DNA of 64,000 nucleotides from Stigmatella ashevillena (GCF_028368975.1 NZ_JAQNDM010000002.1:1116001-1180000), one strand, 5' to 3'. Positions 1 to 17,616 are shown, counted from the first letter of the stretch. Numbers and translations are program-made. The notes: a model not told the origin generated them from the sequence alone.

Positions 1-63
1 GTGCTTGCAACCGGAGAGCGCCAGGGCGAGCGCCAGGGGCCAGGCAGGAATGAGACGGGGCAT
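1..63 (-). CDS. Putative lipoprotein, 5' end only (truncated by window edge)
   Basis: Only the first 21 codons are present; the gene runs off the left edge. It starts at ATG 63-61 and encodes a basic residue, a hydrophobic stretch and then a lipobox-like Leu-Ser-Gly-Cys at residues 16-19, so the product is probably exported and lipidated at Cys19. It lies 28 bp downstream of the 154-aa gene on the same strand and is probably in the same transcript. No Shine-Dalgarno sequence is obvious. Function cannot be judged from 21 residues. Confidence 0.6.
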   Translation of the reverse strand, partial: MPRLIPAWPLALALALSGCKH

Positions 64-91
64 GGTGTGACTCAGACTCGGGGGTGTGGAC

Positions 92-556
92 TCAGAAAGC
101 CGCCAGGAACCGTCCCAGCGTGGCAGCCGCGTTGCGCTTCTCCTCGACGCGCTTCTGGACGGCGGGCACCTGGCGGGGATCCCGGAAGAAGACGGGCAGT
201 GTGTGGAGCAGCTCCTCCTGGGTGGCCTGCGCCATGGAGCGCCAGTTGGAGTTGTCCATCATGAAGCCCATGGACTCGACGAACGCGAGCGCCTCGGCCT
301 CCTCGCTCAGGTACTCCTCGAAGCTCGCGTTGCGCTTGCCCGAGACGTAGACAGCGCACTCAGCGGCCTCGGCCAGGTACAAGTAGATGAAGGTGGCGAA
401 GCCGGTGGAGCCCCGAAGCCCCAGGATGAACGCCTGGGCAGTTCCCGCAGGCTTGCCGGGGATGAACAGGTGGGGCGAGTTGAGCGACGTATGCAGCGCG
501 ATCACCTGTTCGCGGCTCGCGGGAAGCCCGCGATATCTTTCATCGACATTGAACAA
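92..556 (-). CDS. Conserved hypothetical protein, 154 aa
   Basis: A 154-residue soluble protein with no signal peptide or membrane segment. I do not recognise the family. The best start is TTG at 556-554: an AGGAGG lies 11 nt upstream (568-573), and the nearby ATG triplets are out of frame. The sequence has a hydrophobic middle (about residues 42-70), an acidic EEYLSEEAEALAF stretch (about 79-91) and a basic C-terminal helix. It follows the exported 225-aa gene after 23 bp and precedes the edge lipoprotein, so the three look like one transcription unit with the transglycosylase further upstream. Codon use matches its neighbours, which supports a real gene. Confidence 0.7.
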   Translation of the reverse strand: MFNVDERYRGLPASREQVIALHTSLNSPHLFIPGKPAGTAQAFILGLRGSTGFATFIYLYLAEAAECAVYVSGKRNASFEEYLSEEAEALAFVESMGFMMDNSNWRSMAQATQEELLHTLPVFFRDPRQVPAVQKRVEEKRNAAATLGRFLAAF

Positions 557-579
557 GGGACCCGCCGCCTCCTCGGACG

Positions 580-1257
580 CTACCGCGTGGTGAGCGTGAA
601 CTCCTCGGACACATCCTGCGTGTCCGCGGCCGTGCGTTGGAACTGGATGATCGGGTTGTCGATCATCACATTGTCCCCACCCACATTGCCTTCACCAATG
701 ATGACCTTGAAATAGTGCTGAGGCGAGTAACTCTTCCTCTCTCCCGCGGACGTCTTGTGCGCGGTGAGCAAAATGGTGTTCTTGCCCGGCTGGAGATTTC
801 GCGTCACGTCCTGGATGACCTGATCCTCGCTGCCCCGGAGCTTCCGGATCCACTTGGAGTTGATGTAGACGTCAATGTCGTACTCCGCCATGCCCGGCAC
901 GCCCTGGGCGGTCACCAGAAAATAGCGCTGGGTGAGCCGGGGGAGTGCTTCCGCCACGGGAGCCGCTGCCGCGGGGGCCGCTGCAACAGGAGGCGTCCCT
1001 GCCGCAGGTGGAGGCACCGGAGAGGTAGGGGCCGGAGCCGTGGCCGACGGCGGTGTCACCACGCGGGCCGCATAGCCGGGGGCATCAATGTAGACATCGC
1101 CCTTCTCGTCGATGCGAACGGTGGCTTTCTCGAACTTCTGCTGGGTCACCCCGTCGATCCGGACACCATTGAGGTACACAGATCGAGCAGAGGCCAGCGC
1201 GGGCGCCATCAGGGCCGTGAGCGAGAGCCAGACGGCAAGCAAGGTCGAGCGAGACAT
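580..1257 (-). CDS. Exported hypothetical protein with Pro/Ala-rich linker, 225 aa
   Basis: Predicted periplasmic or surface protein. Residues 1-25 form a signal peptide ending Ala-Leu-Ala-Ser-Ala. Residues about 26-65 are a short domain (YLNGVRIDGVTQQKF, then a D-E-KGDVYID strand), followed by a Pro/Ala-rich linker (about 67-110) and a beta-rich C-terminal domain (about 112-225). The start at ATG 1257 is chosen because it opens the signal peptide and has an AGGAG 8 nt upstream; an in-frame start at 1284 would add nine residues before the signal. The two-domain, linker-separated layout is typical of myxobacterial envelope proteins. No enzyme motif was seen. Confidence 0.75.
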   Translation of the reverse strand: MSRSTLLAVWLSLTALMAPALASARSVYLNGVRIDGVTQQKFEKATVRIDEKGDVYIDAPGYAARVVTPPSATAPAPTSPVPPPAAGTPPVAAAPAAAAPVAEALPRLTQRYFLVTAQGVPGMAEYDIDVYINSKWIRKLRGSEDQVIQDVTRNLQPGKNTILLTAHKTSAGERKSYSPQHYFKVIIGEGNVGGDNVMIDNPIIQFQRTAADTQDVSEEFTLTTR

Positions 1258-1385
1258 GGGCGTCACTCCTGGGTAAATCCCCAAAGGTCCCAGGAACTTA
1301 CAGCCCCATTAGCGCACCCTGAGGGACCGGACAAGGCGTGCGTGCACGAATGTGAACGCGGCTCCCGGCCAGACATTCTCGTTAT

Positions 1386-2120
1386 TTACGGGGTGGCGGG
1401 CTCGGTGTTCCCATCCCGCTGTGCGAGGGCCCAGTCGCCTCCCAGGCCCTCTCCTTCGCGGAAGCGCCTGAAGTCCCGTTTGACCAGCCGTGGGTAGCGG
1501 CGGAACGCTTCCAACTCCTTGTCCTTGAGGGCCTTGCGAATGCGGGTGGGCCCCGCGTTGTAGGCCATGAGGGCGAGTTCCAAGTCCCCCCCGAAGCGCT
1601 CTTGCAGGGTCCGCAGGTACCGGATGCCCAGGCGGACGCACAGGGCGGGATCCGCCGCGACCTCCTCCCGGGTCAGACGCAGACCCTCCTTCTCGGCGAG
1701 AAAATGCAGGGTGCTGGGTTTGATCTGCATCAACCCCCGGGCCCCTTTGTCCGAGATGGCCTCTTCCGCGAAATCCGACTCCACATCGATGACGGCCAGG
1801 ATCAGCAGCGGATCATACGCGGAGCGGTGGGCTTCCTCGGCGATGGCTTGGCCCAGCTGGCGGCGCAAGGTCAGGCCCAATTCGGGGGCACGCTTGGCCA
1901 GCACCGCGTCGATCAGCGAGGCATCATGCGAGGCCGGTTCCGCCAGCACGGCCACGGAGAGCACAGGGGCCGGTGAGGGCTGGCTGAGCACTGGAATCAC
2001 GCGGGCGGAGACCACCAGCGCCATTCCAGCGATCAGCGGCAACTTGGCGCACCCCGCGCTTGACGCATGGAGCCACGCCAGCCACTTCGCCCCCCGCGCT
2101 CGCGCGGGCGAGGATGTCAC
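1386..2120 (-). CDS. Lytic murein transglycosylase (SLT domain)
   Basis: Cleaves the MurNAc-GlcNAc bond of peptidoglycan. The SLT signature is clear: catalytic Glu114 in VIDVESDF, GLMQI at 129-133 and AYNAG at 186-190, with the domain covering about residues 90-205. A hydrophobic segment at about 28-46 probably anchors or exports it. The start is GTG 2120, which overlaps the stop of the upstream phasin-like gene as GTGA, suggesting translational coupling. The C-terminal basic segment (KRDFRRFREG) could contact the glycan or another envelope protein. The short length (244 aa) resembles single-domain Slt/MltE-type enzymes more than full-length Slt70. Periplasmic side, wall turnover. Confidence 0.88.
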   Translation of the reverse strand: MTSSPARARGAKWLAWLHASSAGCAKLPLIAGMALVVSARVIPVLSQPSPAPVLSVAVLAEPASHDASLIDAVLAKRAPELGLTLRRQLGQAIAEEAHRSAYDPLLILAVIDVESDFAEEAISDKGARGLMQIKPSTLHFLAEKEGLRLTREEVAADPALCVRLGIRYLRTLQERFGGDLELALMAYNAGPTRIRKALKDKELEAFRRYPRLVKRDFRRFREGEGLGGDWALAQRDGNTEPATP

Positions 2121-2464
2121 TTCTGCTGCCCCAGGGCTTCGATGCGCTCGGCCAGCCTCGTCAGCCTCGCCTCGAAGTCCTGAAGTTCCTCGCGCCGAGG
2201 GACCTTCAGCCGGGTCAATGTTCCCCGGACGGCGTCCTCGACGTTGCGCTCCAGGTCCCGGCGATGCCCCACCAGACGCTCCGTGAAGTCACGGGCCTGG
2301 CGCTTCACCTCTTCCTGGCTCCAACCGGCCGTGGAGGCCACGCGCTGGAGGGTCCTGTTCACCTCTTCCTCGGCGGTCGAGACGGCCAGGAGCGCCTGGC
2401 TCCAGATCCGCTCGAACGTCTCCGCCACGGGATGCTTCTCTCGGGGGGCCTCTGGCTTGTCCAT
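2117..2464 (-). CDS. Phasin-family (PHA granule-associated-like) coiled-coil protein
   Basis: A 115-aa, almost entirely helical protein. The C-terminus (PRREELQDFEARLTRLAER, about 91-109) matches the pattern of the PHA-granule-associated/phasin family: a Pro-basic-acidic turn and then a heptad coiled coil. Such proteins coat polyhydroxyalkanoate granules or act as small structural scaffolds; whether this organism makes PHA cannot be told here. The start ATG 2464 has a GGAG 7 nt upstream; the frame is open further up but without a better signal. It is followed by the transglycosylase with a 4-nt overlap. A second protein of similar build lies just upstream at 2606-3031. Confidence 0.75.
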   Translation of the reverse strand: MDKPEAPREKHPVAETFERIWSQALLAVSTAEEEVNRTLQRVASTAGWSQEEVKRQARDFTERLVGHRRDLERNVEDAVRGTLTRLKVPRREELQDFEARLTRLAERIEALGQQK

Positions 2465-2605
2465 GCGGTCACTCCGGGAGGAGCCCAGACCCGAACGGCC
2501 TGGGATTGAAGAAATCCGGGTTGGAAATAAGCACACCCCGGCTTCGAAGGGAACGGTGGCCTCCCTCCTACCCTTCCCTCCGTTGACACATGAAGCCCAC
2601 CAACG

Positions 2606-3031
2606 TCAGGAAGCGGACGGCCGCGAGCCGAGCCGGCCCGTTACCTTCTTCACCGCCGAGGGGAGAAGCTGATCCAGCTTCTTCGACAGCCGCGACAGCT
2701 CCCGGTTGAGCTCCTTCACCTGGGCCTGGCTGGCCACGCCCACGGCCTCCACCGCCCGGGCTTGGAACCCATCCAGGCGCTTGCGCAGCTCCGTGCGGAC
2801 CTGCGTGGCCCGGCGGCCCAGCAGCTTCACCTTGGGGTTCTCCAGCAGGGTCTCCGTGTTGAGCTGGCCCAGCAGCTTCTCGACCTCCTTGGCCGAGTCC
2901 TGCCCACGCACCTTGAGCGTGTTCAGAACCTTGCTGGCTTCCTGCTCAAGTCCCTCGAAGCGCTTCTGCGCGCCCTCGAACTGTCCCTTCACGAACGTCT
3001 CCAGGTTGCGAGCTTTGACGTGGGTGGCCAT
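2606..3031 (-). CDS. Phasin-like coiled-coil protein, 141 aa
   Basis: A highly charged all-helical protein without a signal peptide. It begins MATHVKARNLETFVKGQFE and contains long amphipathic helices (about 12-60 and 80-125), with a Lys/Arg/Ser-rich tail. Its build resembles the neighbouring phasin-like protein, and I infer a related scaffold or granule-surface role. Two in-frame ATGs lie at 3037 and 3031; the second is preferred because the AGGGAG is then 8 nt away rather than 2. It appears to have its own promoter and an inverted repeat at 3060-3107, downstream of the rpoC terminator. Confidence 0.7.
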   Translation of the reverse strand: MATHVKARNLETFVKGQFEGAQKRFEGLEQEASKVLNTLKVRGQDSAKEVEKLLGQLNTETLLENPKVKLLGRRATQVRTELRKRLDGFQARAVEAVGVASQAQVKELNRELSRLSKKLDQLLPSAVKKVTGRLGSRPSAS

Positions 3032-3059
3032 GTGCATCTCTCCCTGCTGGAAGTGGGTT

Positions 3060-3107
3060 GATTGACGAATCGGTCAATCCAATAACGCAGCGCATTAGCC
3101 CAGTCAA
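3060..3107 (-). promoter_or_regulatory. Candidate promoter with overlapping inverted-repeat operator for the phasin-like gene
   Basis: On the minus strand TTGACT (3107-3102) is followed after 17 bp by TATTGG (3084-3079), a reasonable -35 and a weak -10. Just downstream is an inverted repeat with 7-bp arms, GATTGAC (3060-3066) and GTCAATC (3073-3079), separated by 6 bp. It sits where a repressor would block initiation. TetR-type repressors often bind repeats of this size, but no regulator gene is next to it. Confidence 0.45.
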
Positions 3108-3131
3108 GCGGGGATCGAGAAAAGCAAGCAC

Positions 3132-3174
3132 AAAAAGAAACCGCCGCCCGGAATTTTGAAGTCCGGACGGCGGC
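3132..3174 (-). terminator. Rho-independent terminator of the rpoBC operon
   Basis: Arms 3142-3153 and 3163-3174 form a 12-bp GC-rich stem with one mismatch and a 9-nt loop. On the minus strand it is followed by a U-rich run (3141-3132). It begins 34 bp after the rpoC stop codon. Confidence 0.85.
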
Positions 3175-3207
3175 AGTCACTTCAGGGAGCGGTTAGCCCC
3201 GCGAGCG

Positions 3208-7425
<4,218 letters not shown>

Positions 7426-7559
7426 GTTGCCTCCGAAATCTCTTGGAGCGCCAAGGCGCTCTTGCGTTGCGGGACTGCACCGCCGCCCATGCCCGGACGC
7501 CCGCCCTCTCTGGGAGCGGGCATCCGCTGGGCGGCGCCTGCGTGACTCAGCCCTTCGGG

Positions 7560-11786
<4,227 letters not shown>

Positions 11787-11888
11787 TCGGTCTCCGGGAA
11801 CGGGCTGCTCGGGCTGCTTGCTCGGGCGGGGCAAACTTCAGTAACGCGCGGCGGCGACGGGAAATTTAGGAATCGTCAAATGGGCAAA

Positions 11889-11919
11889 GCCGACATCCCC
11901 CTTTTCAGGAGGCGTCGGC
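11889..11919 (-). promoter_or_regulatory. rplL-rpoB intergenic hairpin (possible attenuator or processing site)
   Basis: On the minus strand GCCGAC pairs with GTCGGC, and an inner CTCCT/AGGGG stem (one G-U pair) closes a GAAA tetraloop. It is followed by only three U residues, so it would be a leaky terminator or an RNase-processing structure. E. coli has an attenuator and an RNase III site in the same intergenic position, which sets ribosomal protein to polymerase output. The function here is inferred. Confidence 0.5.
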
Positions 11920-11978
11920 CTGCTCAACCAGCCAGGGAGGCGCCTGGAACTTCCCGGAACCAAGCGCCCCCTGTTGAA

Positions 11979-12353
11979 CTACTTGACCTCGACGGTCGCA
12001 CCAGCCGCGGTGAGCTGGTCCTTGAACTTCTTGGCGTCGTCCTTGGAGACGCCTTCCTTGACGTTCTTCGGAGCGCCCTCGACCAGGTCCTTGGCCTCCT
12101 TCAGGCCCAGGCCGGTGATCGCGCGGATCTCCTTGATGACGTTGATCTTGTTGGCACCGGCGTTGGCCAGGACCACCGTGAACTCCGTCTTCTCCTCGAC
12201 AGGAGCGGCGGCGGCGGCAGCAGCCGGGCCCGCGGCCACGGCAACAGCGGCGGCGGAAACGCCCCACTTCTTCTCGAGCTCCTTCACCAGGTTCGCCGCC
12301 TCGATGACGGTGAGCTGGGAGAGTTCATCAACAAGCTTGTTCAGGTCAGCCAT
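11979..12353 (-). CDS. rplL: 50S ribosomal protein L7/L12
   Basis: 124 aa, typical. The N-terminal dimerisation helices (about 1-35) are followed by the Ala-rich hinge (about 38-54) and the globular factor-binding domain with [18 protein letters not shown] and [12 protein letters not shown]12 dimers form the ribosomal stalk that recruits EF-Tu, EF-G and other GTPases. The start ATG 12353 has an AAGGAAG upstream. It sits 91 bp after rplJ, probably co-transcribed and under the L10-L12 leader control. Confidence 0.98.
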   Translation of the reverse strand: MADLNKLVDELSQLTVIEAANLVKELEKKWGVSAAAVAVAAGPAAAAAAAPVEEKTEFTVVLANAGANKINVIKEIRAITGLGLKEAKDLVEGAPKNVKEGVSKDDAKKFKDQLTAAGATVEVK

Positions 12354-12444
12354 TGTGATTCTTCCTTCTGGATTCATCTAACCGGCCGGGACTCCAGCGG
12401 AGCAAAAGGCCGGGGGTTGTCAGTGGGAATGCTTCTCGATTCGG

Positions 12445-12966
12445 TTACTTGGACTCGGCCTGCTCGCTGTGGGCCTGAAGCACCCGCGCGAGCTGCGAAC
12501 CGGGGGCCGACAGGGTCCGAACAAACATGGAGGCAGGCTGGTTCAACATGCCCAGCAGCTGTCCACGCAGCTCCGTCAGACCGGGCATCTTCGCCAGGGC
12601 CTTCACGCCCTCGACGTCGATCTTCTTGCCCTGAACGACGGCGCTCCGGATCTTGATCGTCTCCAAGTCCTTGATGAACTCGGTGAGGATCTTCGCCGGG
12701 GCGATGACATCGTCGTAGCTGATCGCCAGCGCGACGGGGCCCTTGAAATCGTCGGAGATGACCTCCACCGACGTCCCCTTGGCCGCCCGCTTGGCGAGCG
12801 TGTTCTTGATGACCTTGTAATCGACCTTGGCCTCGCGGAACTTCTTGCGGAGCTTGGTCACGGTCTCCACGTCCAGCTTGGAAAACTCGGCGACAATGGC
12901 GGTCTGAGTCCGCTGGAACTTGTCGCTGAGTTCCTTGATCATCTCTTCCTTCTCGCTCTTCTGCAC
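12445..12966 (-). CDS. rplJ: 50S ribosomal protein L10
   Basis: 173 aa, the usual size. The N-terminal rRNA-binding domain contains VAEFSKLDVETVTKLRKKFR and KVIKNTLAKRAAKGT; the C-terminal helix that binds L12 dimers follows. The start is GTG 12966, and the near-perfect AAGGAGG 9 nt upstream decides it. L10 is the stalk base and, in complex with L12, the usual autoregulator of this operon through the leader. It is the first gene after a terminator that ends the rplK-rplA transcript, so it probably has its own promoter in the 383-bp gap. Confidence 0.98.
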   Translation of the reverse strand: MQKSEKEEMIKELSDKFQRTQTAIVAEFSKLDVETVTKLRKKFREAKVDYKVIKNTLAKRAAKGTSVEVISDDFKGPVALAISYDDVIAPAKILTEFIKDLETIKIRSAVVQGKKIDVEGVKALAKMPGLTELRGQLLGMLNQPASMFVRTLSAPGSQLARVLQAHSEQAESK

Positions 12967-12982
12967 CTTGACTCACCTCCTT

Positions 12983-13080
12983 ACGAGACCCACCTATGCG
13001 GTGGGCTTGATGCCTGGGCCAAAGCGGCAGAGCGAGAGGAGCCTTCGAGAGGCACCACACCGCACCTCCAAGTCTCGGCA
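12983..13080 (-). promoter_or_regulatory. Candidate ribosomal protein L10 leader (autoregulatory RNA)
   Basis: The gap 12967-13349 holds a terminator at its upstream end and then a structured leader before rplJ. A perfect CCCACC/GGTGGG hairpin (12989-13005) ends six nt before the Shine-Dalgarno AAGGAGG (12976-12982). Further upstream are complementary runs GGAGGTGC, GTGCCTC and GGCTCCTC that could form alternative stems. L10(L12)4 binds such leaders in many bacteria. I do not see a convincing -35/-10 pair in the gap. Homology to the known leader family is inferred from place and structure. Confidence 0.5.
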
Positions 13081-13230
13081 GGGCTGGCCTCGCGGCCGTT
13101 TGAACCCAGGAAGCGCCATTTCTTCCGACCGGTTTCCCGGTTCCCAAACGGAAGACATGCCGTCGCCAGGGTCCCTGCTGTCATGAACCAGGGATGGACA
13201 CCCCGTTGAACGAACGTGGCGCCCGAATTG

Positions 13231-13260
13231 CAAAAGCCGGGGGCCTATACCCCCGGCTTT
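13231..13260 (-). terminator. Intrinsic terminator after rplA
   Basis: A perfect 11-bp inverted repeat (13233-13243 with 13250-13260) and a 6-nt loop. On the minus strand it ends in a short UUUU run. It separates the tRNA-tuf-...-rplKA transcript from the rplJL-rpoBC transcript. The arms end in AAA/TTT on both sides, so it could work in either direction, though no gene approaches it from the plus strand. Confidence 0.8.
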
Positions 13261-13349
13261 GGCAAAGATCCAGCCTTTTTTGCGCGCAAATGTACGGCCG
13301 CCGACAGAGGGGCCCTTGAAGCCCGCCTGCCGAGCGGCCGAAGGACCGG

Positions 13350-14063
13350 CTAGCGGTGCCGGGCGAGGATCTCGGTGGTGTCGAGCTTGATGCCCGGCCC
13401 CATGGTGGTAGAGAGCGCGATCCCCTTCAGGTAGACACCCTTGGCCGTGGCCGGCTTGAGCTTCATCACCAGGTCCACGAGGGTGTTGAAGTTGGCCTCG
13501 AGCTTGTCTGCCGTGAAGGAGGACTTGCCCATCTTCACGTGGACGATGCCCGCCTTCTCCGCGCGGAAGTCCACCTTACCGCCCTTGGCATCCGCCACGG
13601 CCTTGCGCACGTCCACGGTGACGGTGCCCACCTTGGGGTTCGGCATGAGGCCGCGGGGGCCGAGCACCTTACCGAGGCGGCCGACCACACCCATCATGTC
13701 TGGCGTGGCGATAACGGTATCGAAGTCGAGGAAGCCACCCTCGATGCGCTTGGCGAGATCATCGCCGCCCACGACATCGGCGCCGGCGGCCTCGGCCTCG
13801 CTGGCCTTCTCACCCTTGGCGAACACGGCCACGCGAACGACGGCGCCCGTTCCGTGCGGGAGCACCACGGCGCCACGGACCATCTGATCCGCGTGCTTGG
13901 GGTCCACTCCCAGGTTGATGGCCACATCGACGGTCTGATCAAACTTGGTGGCGCGAGCCTCGACCGTCTTCTTCAGGAGCTGGAAACCCTCGGTGATGGT
14001 GTAGCGCTTGTTGCGATCCACGAGGGCATTGGCTGCGGCGAACTTCTTGGCAATCTTCGGCAT
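13350..14063 (-). CDS. rplA: 50S ribosomal protein L1
   Basis: 237 aa; L1 stalk protein that helps release deacylated tRNA and often represses its own rplKA mRNA. The signature [16 protein letters not shown] is intact, and domain I/II organisation is normal. ATG 14063 is chosen because AAAGGA lies upstream at normal spacing and the protein begins MPKIAKKF; an upstream in-frame start at 14096 would overlap the rplK stop and add 11 unusual residues. It follows rplK by 29 bp. Confidence 0.98.
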   Translation of the reverse strand: MPKIAKKFAAANALVDRNKRYTITEGFQLLKKTVEARATKFDQTVDVAINLGVDPKHADQMVRGAVVLPHGTGAVVRVAVFAKGEKASEAEAAGADVVGGDDLAKRIEGGFLDFDTVIATPDMMGVVGRLGKVLGPRGLMPNPKVGTVTVDVRKAVADAKGGKVDFRAEKAGIVHVKMGKSSFTADKLEANFNTLVDLVMKLKPATAKGVYLKGIALSTTMGPGIKLDTTEILARHR

Positions 14064-14092
14064 GGTCGGAATCCTTTCGAAGAGGGCGTCGG

Positions 14093-14539
14093 TCAACCGA
14101 CGACGTCAATGCCCATGGAGCGCGCGGTACCCGCGATGGTGTTCATCGCCGCCTCGAGAGAAGCCGCAGTGGTGTCCTGGATCTTCTTCTTGGCGATCTC
14201 TTCCAGCTGCTGGCGGGTGATCTGCCCCACCTTCTCCTTGCCAGGCTTCTTGGCGCCCGAGCCCTTCTTCTTATCGGTGTGCAGACCCGCTGCCTTCTTG
14301 ATGAGCACGGCCGCCGGCGGCGTCTTGAGGATGAAGGTGAAGGAACGGTCCTGATACACGGTGATGATGACCGGGATGATCAGACCTTCCTTGGCCTCCG
14401 CCTGGGTCTTGGCGTTGAACTGCTTGCAGAACTCCATGATGTTCACGCCCTGCTGACCGAGCGCGGGGCCGATCGGAGGAGCGGGGTTCGCCTTACCGGC
14501 GGGAATCTGCAGTTTGACCTGTCCTGTGACCTTCTTCAT
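14093..14539 (-). CDS. rplK: 50S ribosomal protein L11
   Basis: 148 aa, with the N-terminal [21 protein letters not shown] signature region and the C-terminal rRNA-binding domain (about 75-148). L11 binds the GTPase centre of 23S rRNA and is needed for RelA-dependent stringent response. It lies between nusG and rplA, as in most bacteria. The start ATG 14539 has only a weak AAGG-type ribosome-binding site. A Lys/Gly-rich insert ([15 protein letters not shown], about 89-103) makes it slightly longer than the E. coli protein. Confidence 0.98.
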   Translation of the reverse strand: MKKVTGQVKLQIPAGKANPAPPIGPALGQQGVNIMEFCKQFNAKTQAEAKEGLIIPVIITVYQDRSFTFILKTPPAAVLIKKAAGLHTDKKKGSGAKKPGKEKVGQITRQQLEEIAKKKIQDTTAASLEAAMNTIAGTARSMGIDVVG

Positions 14540-14634
14540 CGGCTGACAGCTGCCTTTCGAAACGGTGGTCCATGCGAACCGCTAGACGGCGGTTCTCCCA
14601 CCTGGGTATCCGCGGCCACGAGCCGCGGAAAGGT

Positions 14635-15177
14635 TTAGGAGGTGGTCTTCTCCACCTGCATGAAATCAAGCTCGACGGGGGTGGCCCGGCCGAAGATGCT
14701 CACCAGCACCCTCACGCGCCCCTTCTCAGGGTTGACCTCTTCCACCGTGCCATTGAAGTTGGCGAACGGACCGTCGATGACCCGGACGGTGTCCCCGTCC
14801 TCGAACTGAACCTTGGGCTTCGGCTTGAGCGTCCCCTCGGAGATCTGCGAGGTGAGGCGAGCCACCTCCGCATCCGAGATGGGGGTGGGCTGCTGGTTCT
14901 GCGCAGCGCCTGGGAAGCCGGTGATCTTCGGCGTGTTCTTCACCAGGTGCCACGTCCGATCATTCAACTCCATCTGGACGAAGATGTAGCCCGGGAAGAA
15001 CTTGCGCTTGGAAGTCTTCTTCTCGCCCTTCACCATCTCGACGACCTGCTCCATGGGGATGAGGATCTCCCCGAACTGCTCTTGCAGGCCTTCGAGCCGG
15101 ATCTTCTCCTCCAGGCTCTTCTTGGCCTGGTTTTCGAAGTTCGAGTAGGTGTGAACGACGTACCATTTCTTCGCCAT
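14635..15177 (-). CDS. nusG: Transcription termination/antitermination protein NusG
   Basis: 180 aa with an NGN domain (about 4-110, [13 protein letters not shown] at the start, FPGYIFVQ strand) and a KOW domain (about 128-178, [19 protein letters not shown]). NusG binds RNA polymerase, suppresses pausing and couples it to Rho or to S10. ATG 15177 shares a base with the secE stop (TAATG), so the two are translationally coupled. Upstream in-frame starts exist inside secE but would add sequence unlike NusG. Confidence 0.98.
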   Translation of the reverse strand: MAKKWYVVHTYSNFENQAKKSLEEKIRLEGLQEQFGEILIPMEQVVEMVKGEKKTSKRKFFPGYIFVQMELNDRTWHLVKNTPKITGFPGAAQNQQPTPISDAEVARLTSQISEGTLKPKPKVQFEDGDTVRVIDGPFANFNGTVEEVNPEKGRVRVLVSIFGRATPVELDFMQVEKTTS

Positions 15178-15620
15178 TACAGCTTCCCCCACACAGCGGG
15201 CAGCCATTCCACCATCAAGTTGTAGGCGATGGTATCGATGCAGAAGAGGATGACGGCCGCCACCACCGAGGCCACGACCACGGCCACGGTCGACGCCCGG
15301 GTCTCCGGCCACGTAGGCCAGGTCACCTTCATCAGCTCACTGGCGATGTCGATGGCCAGCGCGTGACTCTTGGGGTGGAACCACGTGCCGACGGCCAAGC
15401 CCACGGCGAGCAGGTAGCCCACCAGGGTGGAGACCTGCCAGTCGAGCCCCTCGATGAGCACCGGGTCACCCCAGCCGAAGCGGGCCCAGATGAGGCCCAG
15501 CACATGCTCAAAGAAAAGCGCGGCGACGATGCCGGCAAGAATCAGGAAGATGACCACCAGCCGCTTCGGGTCCATCGCCGAGCGGTTCGCCTGCTGGCTG
15601 GCCTCGGTTGCGGTTGCCAT
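15177..15620 (-). CDS. secE: Preprotein translocase subunit SecE
   Basis: 147 aa, with three predicted membrane segments (about 21-43, 65-82, 113-137), so it is the long enterobacterial-like form and not the single-span form of many bacteria. The conserved cytoplasmic helix and hinge ELMKVTWPTWPE (about 94-105) is intact. SecE clamps SecY in the SecYEG channel. The downstream nusG overlaps by one base, and tRNA-Trp lies 80 bp upstream. Start ATG 15620. Confidence 0.97.
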   Translation of the reverse strand: MATATEASQQANRSAMDPKRLVVIFLILAGIVAALFFEHVLGLIWARFGWGDPVLIEGLDWQVSTLVGYLLAVGLAVGTWFHPKSHALAIDIASELMKVTWPTWPETRASTVAVVVASVVAAVILFCIDTIAYNLMVEWLPAVWGKL

Positions 15621-15700
15621 GATGCCTCACGGAGTACTGTGGAAAAGGCAGGGACCCCCGGTACCTTTTGGCACCGGGGGCCCCGCTCTCTGAGAACTGG

Positions 15701-15773
15701 CAGGCCAGGAGGGATTCGAACCCCCAACACGCGGTTTTGGAGACCGCTGCTCTACCGTTGGAGCTACTGGCCT
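15701..15773 (-). tRNA. tRNA-Trp (anticodon CCA)
   Basis: A complete 73-nt cloverleaf: acceptor AGGCCAG/CTGGCCT, D-stem GCTC/GAGC, anticodon stem GCGGT/ACCGC with loop CTCCAAA, and the TTCGAAT loop. The discriminator is G, as expected for Trp. CCA is not encoded. It sits between rpmG and secE, probably processed from the same long transcript. Confidence 0.97.
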
Positions 15774-15784
15774 AAACCCTGGAC

Positions 15785-15949
15785 CTAGACCTTACCTTCT
15801 TTGTGGTCCGTATGCTTGCGGCAGCGCGGGCAGAACTTGCTCAGCTCCAGCTTGTCCTGGCTCTTGCGCTTGTTCTTCGTGGTCGTGTAGTTCCGCTCCT
15901 TGCACGTCGTGCACTCGAGCGAAATGATGCTGCGATTACCCTTCGGCAT
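15785..15949 (-). CDS. rpmG: 50S ribosomal protein L33 (zinc-binding form)
   Basis: A 54-aa protein beginning [18 protein letters not shown]. Cys13, Cys16, Cys40 and Cys43 form two CxxC pairs, so this is the zinc-containing C+ paralogue. [10 protein letters not shown] is the usual L33 core. It lies between tuf and tRNA-Trp, the normal place in Deltaproteobacteria-type operons, 92 bp after tuf and 12 bp before tRNA-Trp. C+ and C- forms of L33 are zinc-responsive in other bacteria; any C- copy would be outside this window. Confidence 0.95.
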   Translation of the reverse strand: MPKGNRSIISLECTTCKERNYTTTKNKRKSQDKLELSKFCPRCRKHTDHKEGKV

Positions 15950-16041
15950 GACCTGAACTCTTCAGACGGCAAGAGGGGAAGGTCCACCGAGACCCTCCCC
16001 CCGGCACCGAGGTGCCTGTGTGGAATCCGTACAACGTCTGA

Positions 16042-17232
<1,191 letters not shown>

Positions 17233-17252
17233 GACAATCCTCTAGAGAGAAA

Positions 17253-17328
<76 letters not shown>

Positions 17329-17350
17329 TTGGAACGACTCAACAACAAGT

Positions 17351-17428
<78 letters not shown>

Positions 17429-17436
17429 TGACCTAA

Positions 17437-17520
17437 TGGAGGGAGATGGATTCGAACCATCGAAGGCGTAGAGCCGGCAGATTTACAGTCTGCTCCCTTT
17501 GGCCGCTTGGGTATCCCTCC
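17437..17520 (-). tRNA. tRNA-Tyr (anticodon GTA)
   Basis: An 84-nt class II tRNA with a long variable arm. Acceptor GGAGGGA/TCCCTCC, anticodon stem CAGAC-type with loop CTGTAAA, discriminator A. CCA is not encoded, unlike the adjacent Thr(GGT) and Gly genes. Corresponds in position to E. coli tyrU. Confidence 0.96.
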
Positions 17521-17616
17521 GTATGTACACTGCCTCTGCTACCACAACCGCCACCTGCATACCGCAGATACTGCTGTTTCTTCCGTCCGGGCCCTCATCC
17601 GCGGCCCCATCCTTAT

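Noticed and set aside
17521-17616. A further tRNA between tRNA-Tyr and tRNA-Thr(TGT)
   Set aside because: The spacer was read on the minus strand; no acceptor-stem pair or TTCGA loop is found.
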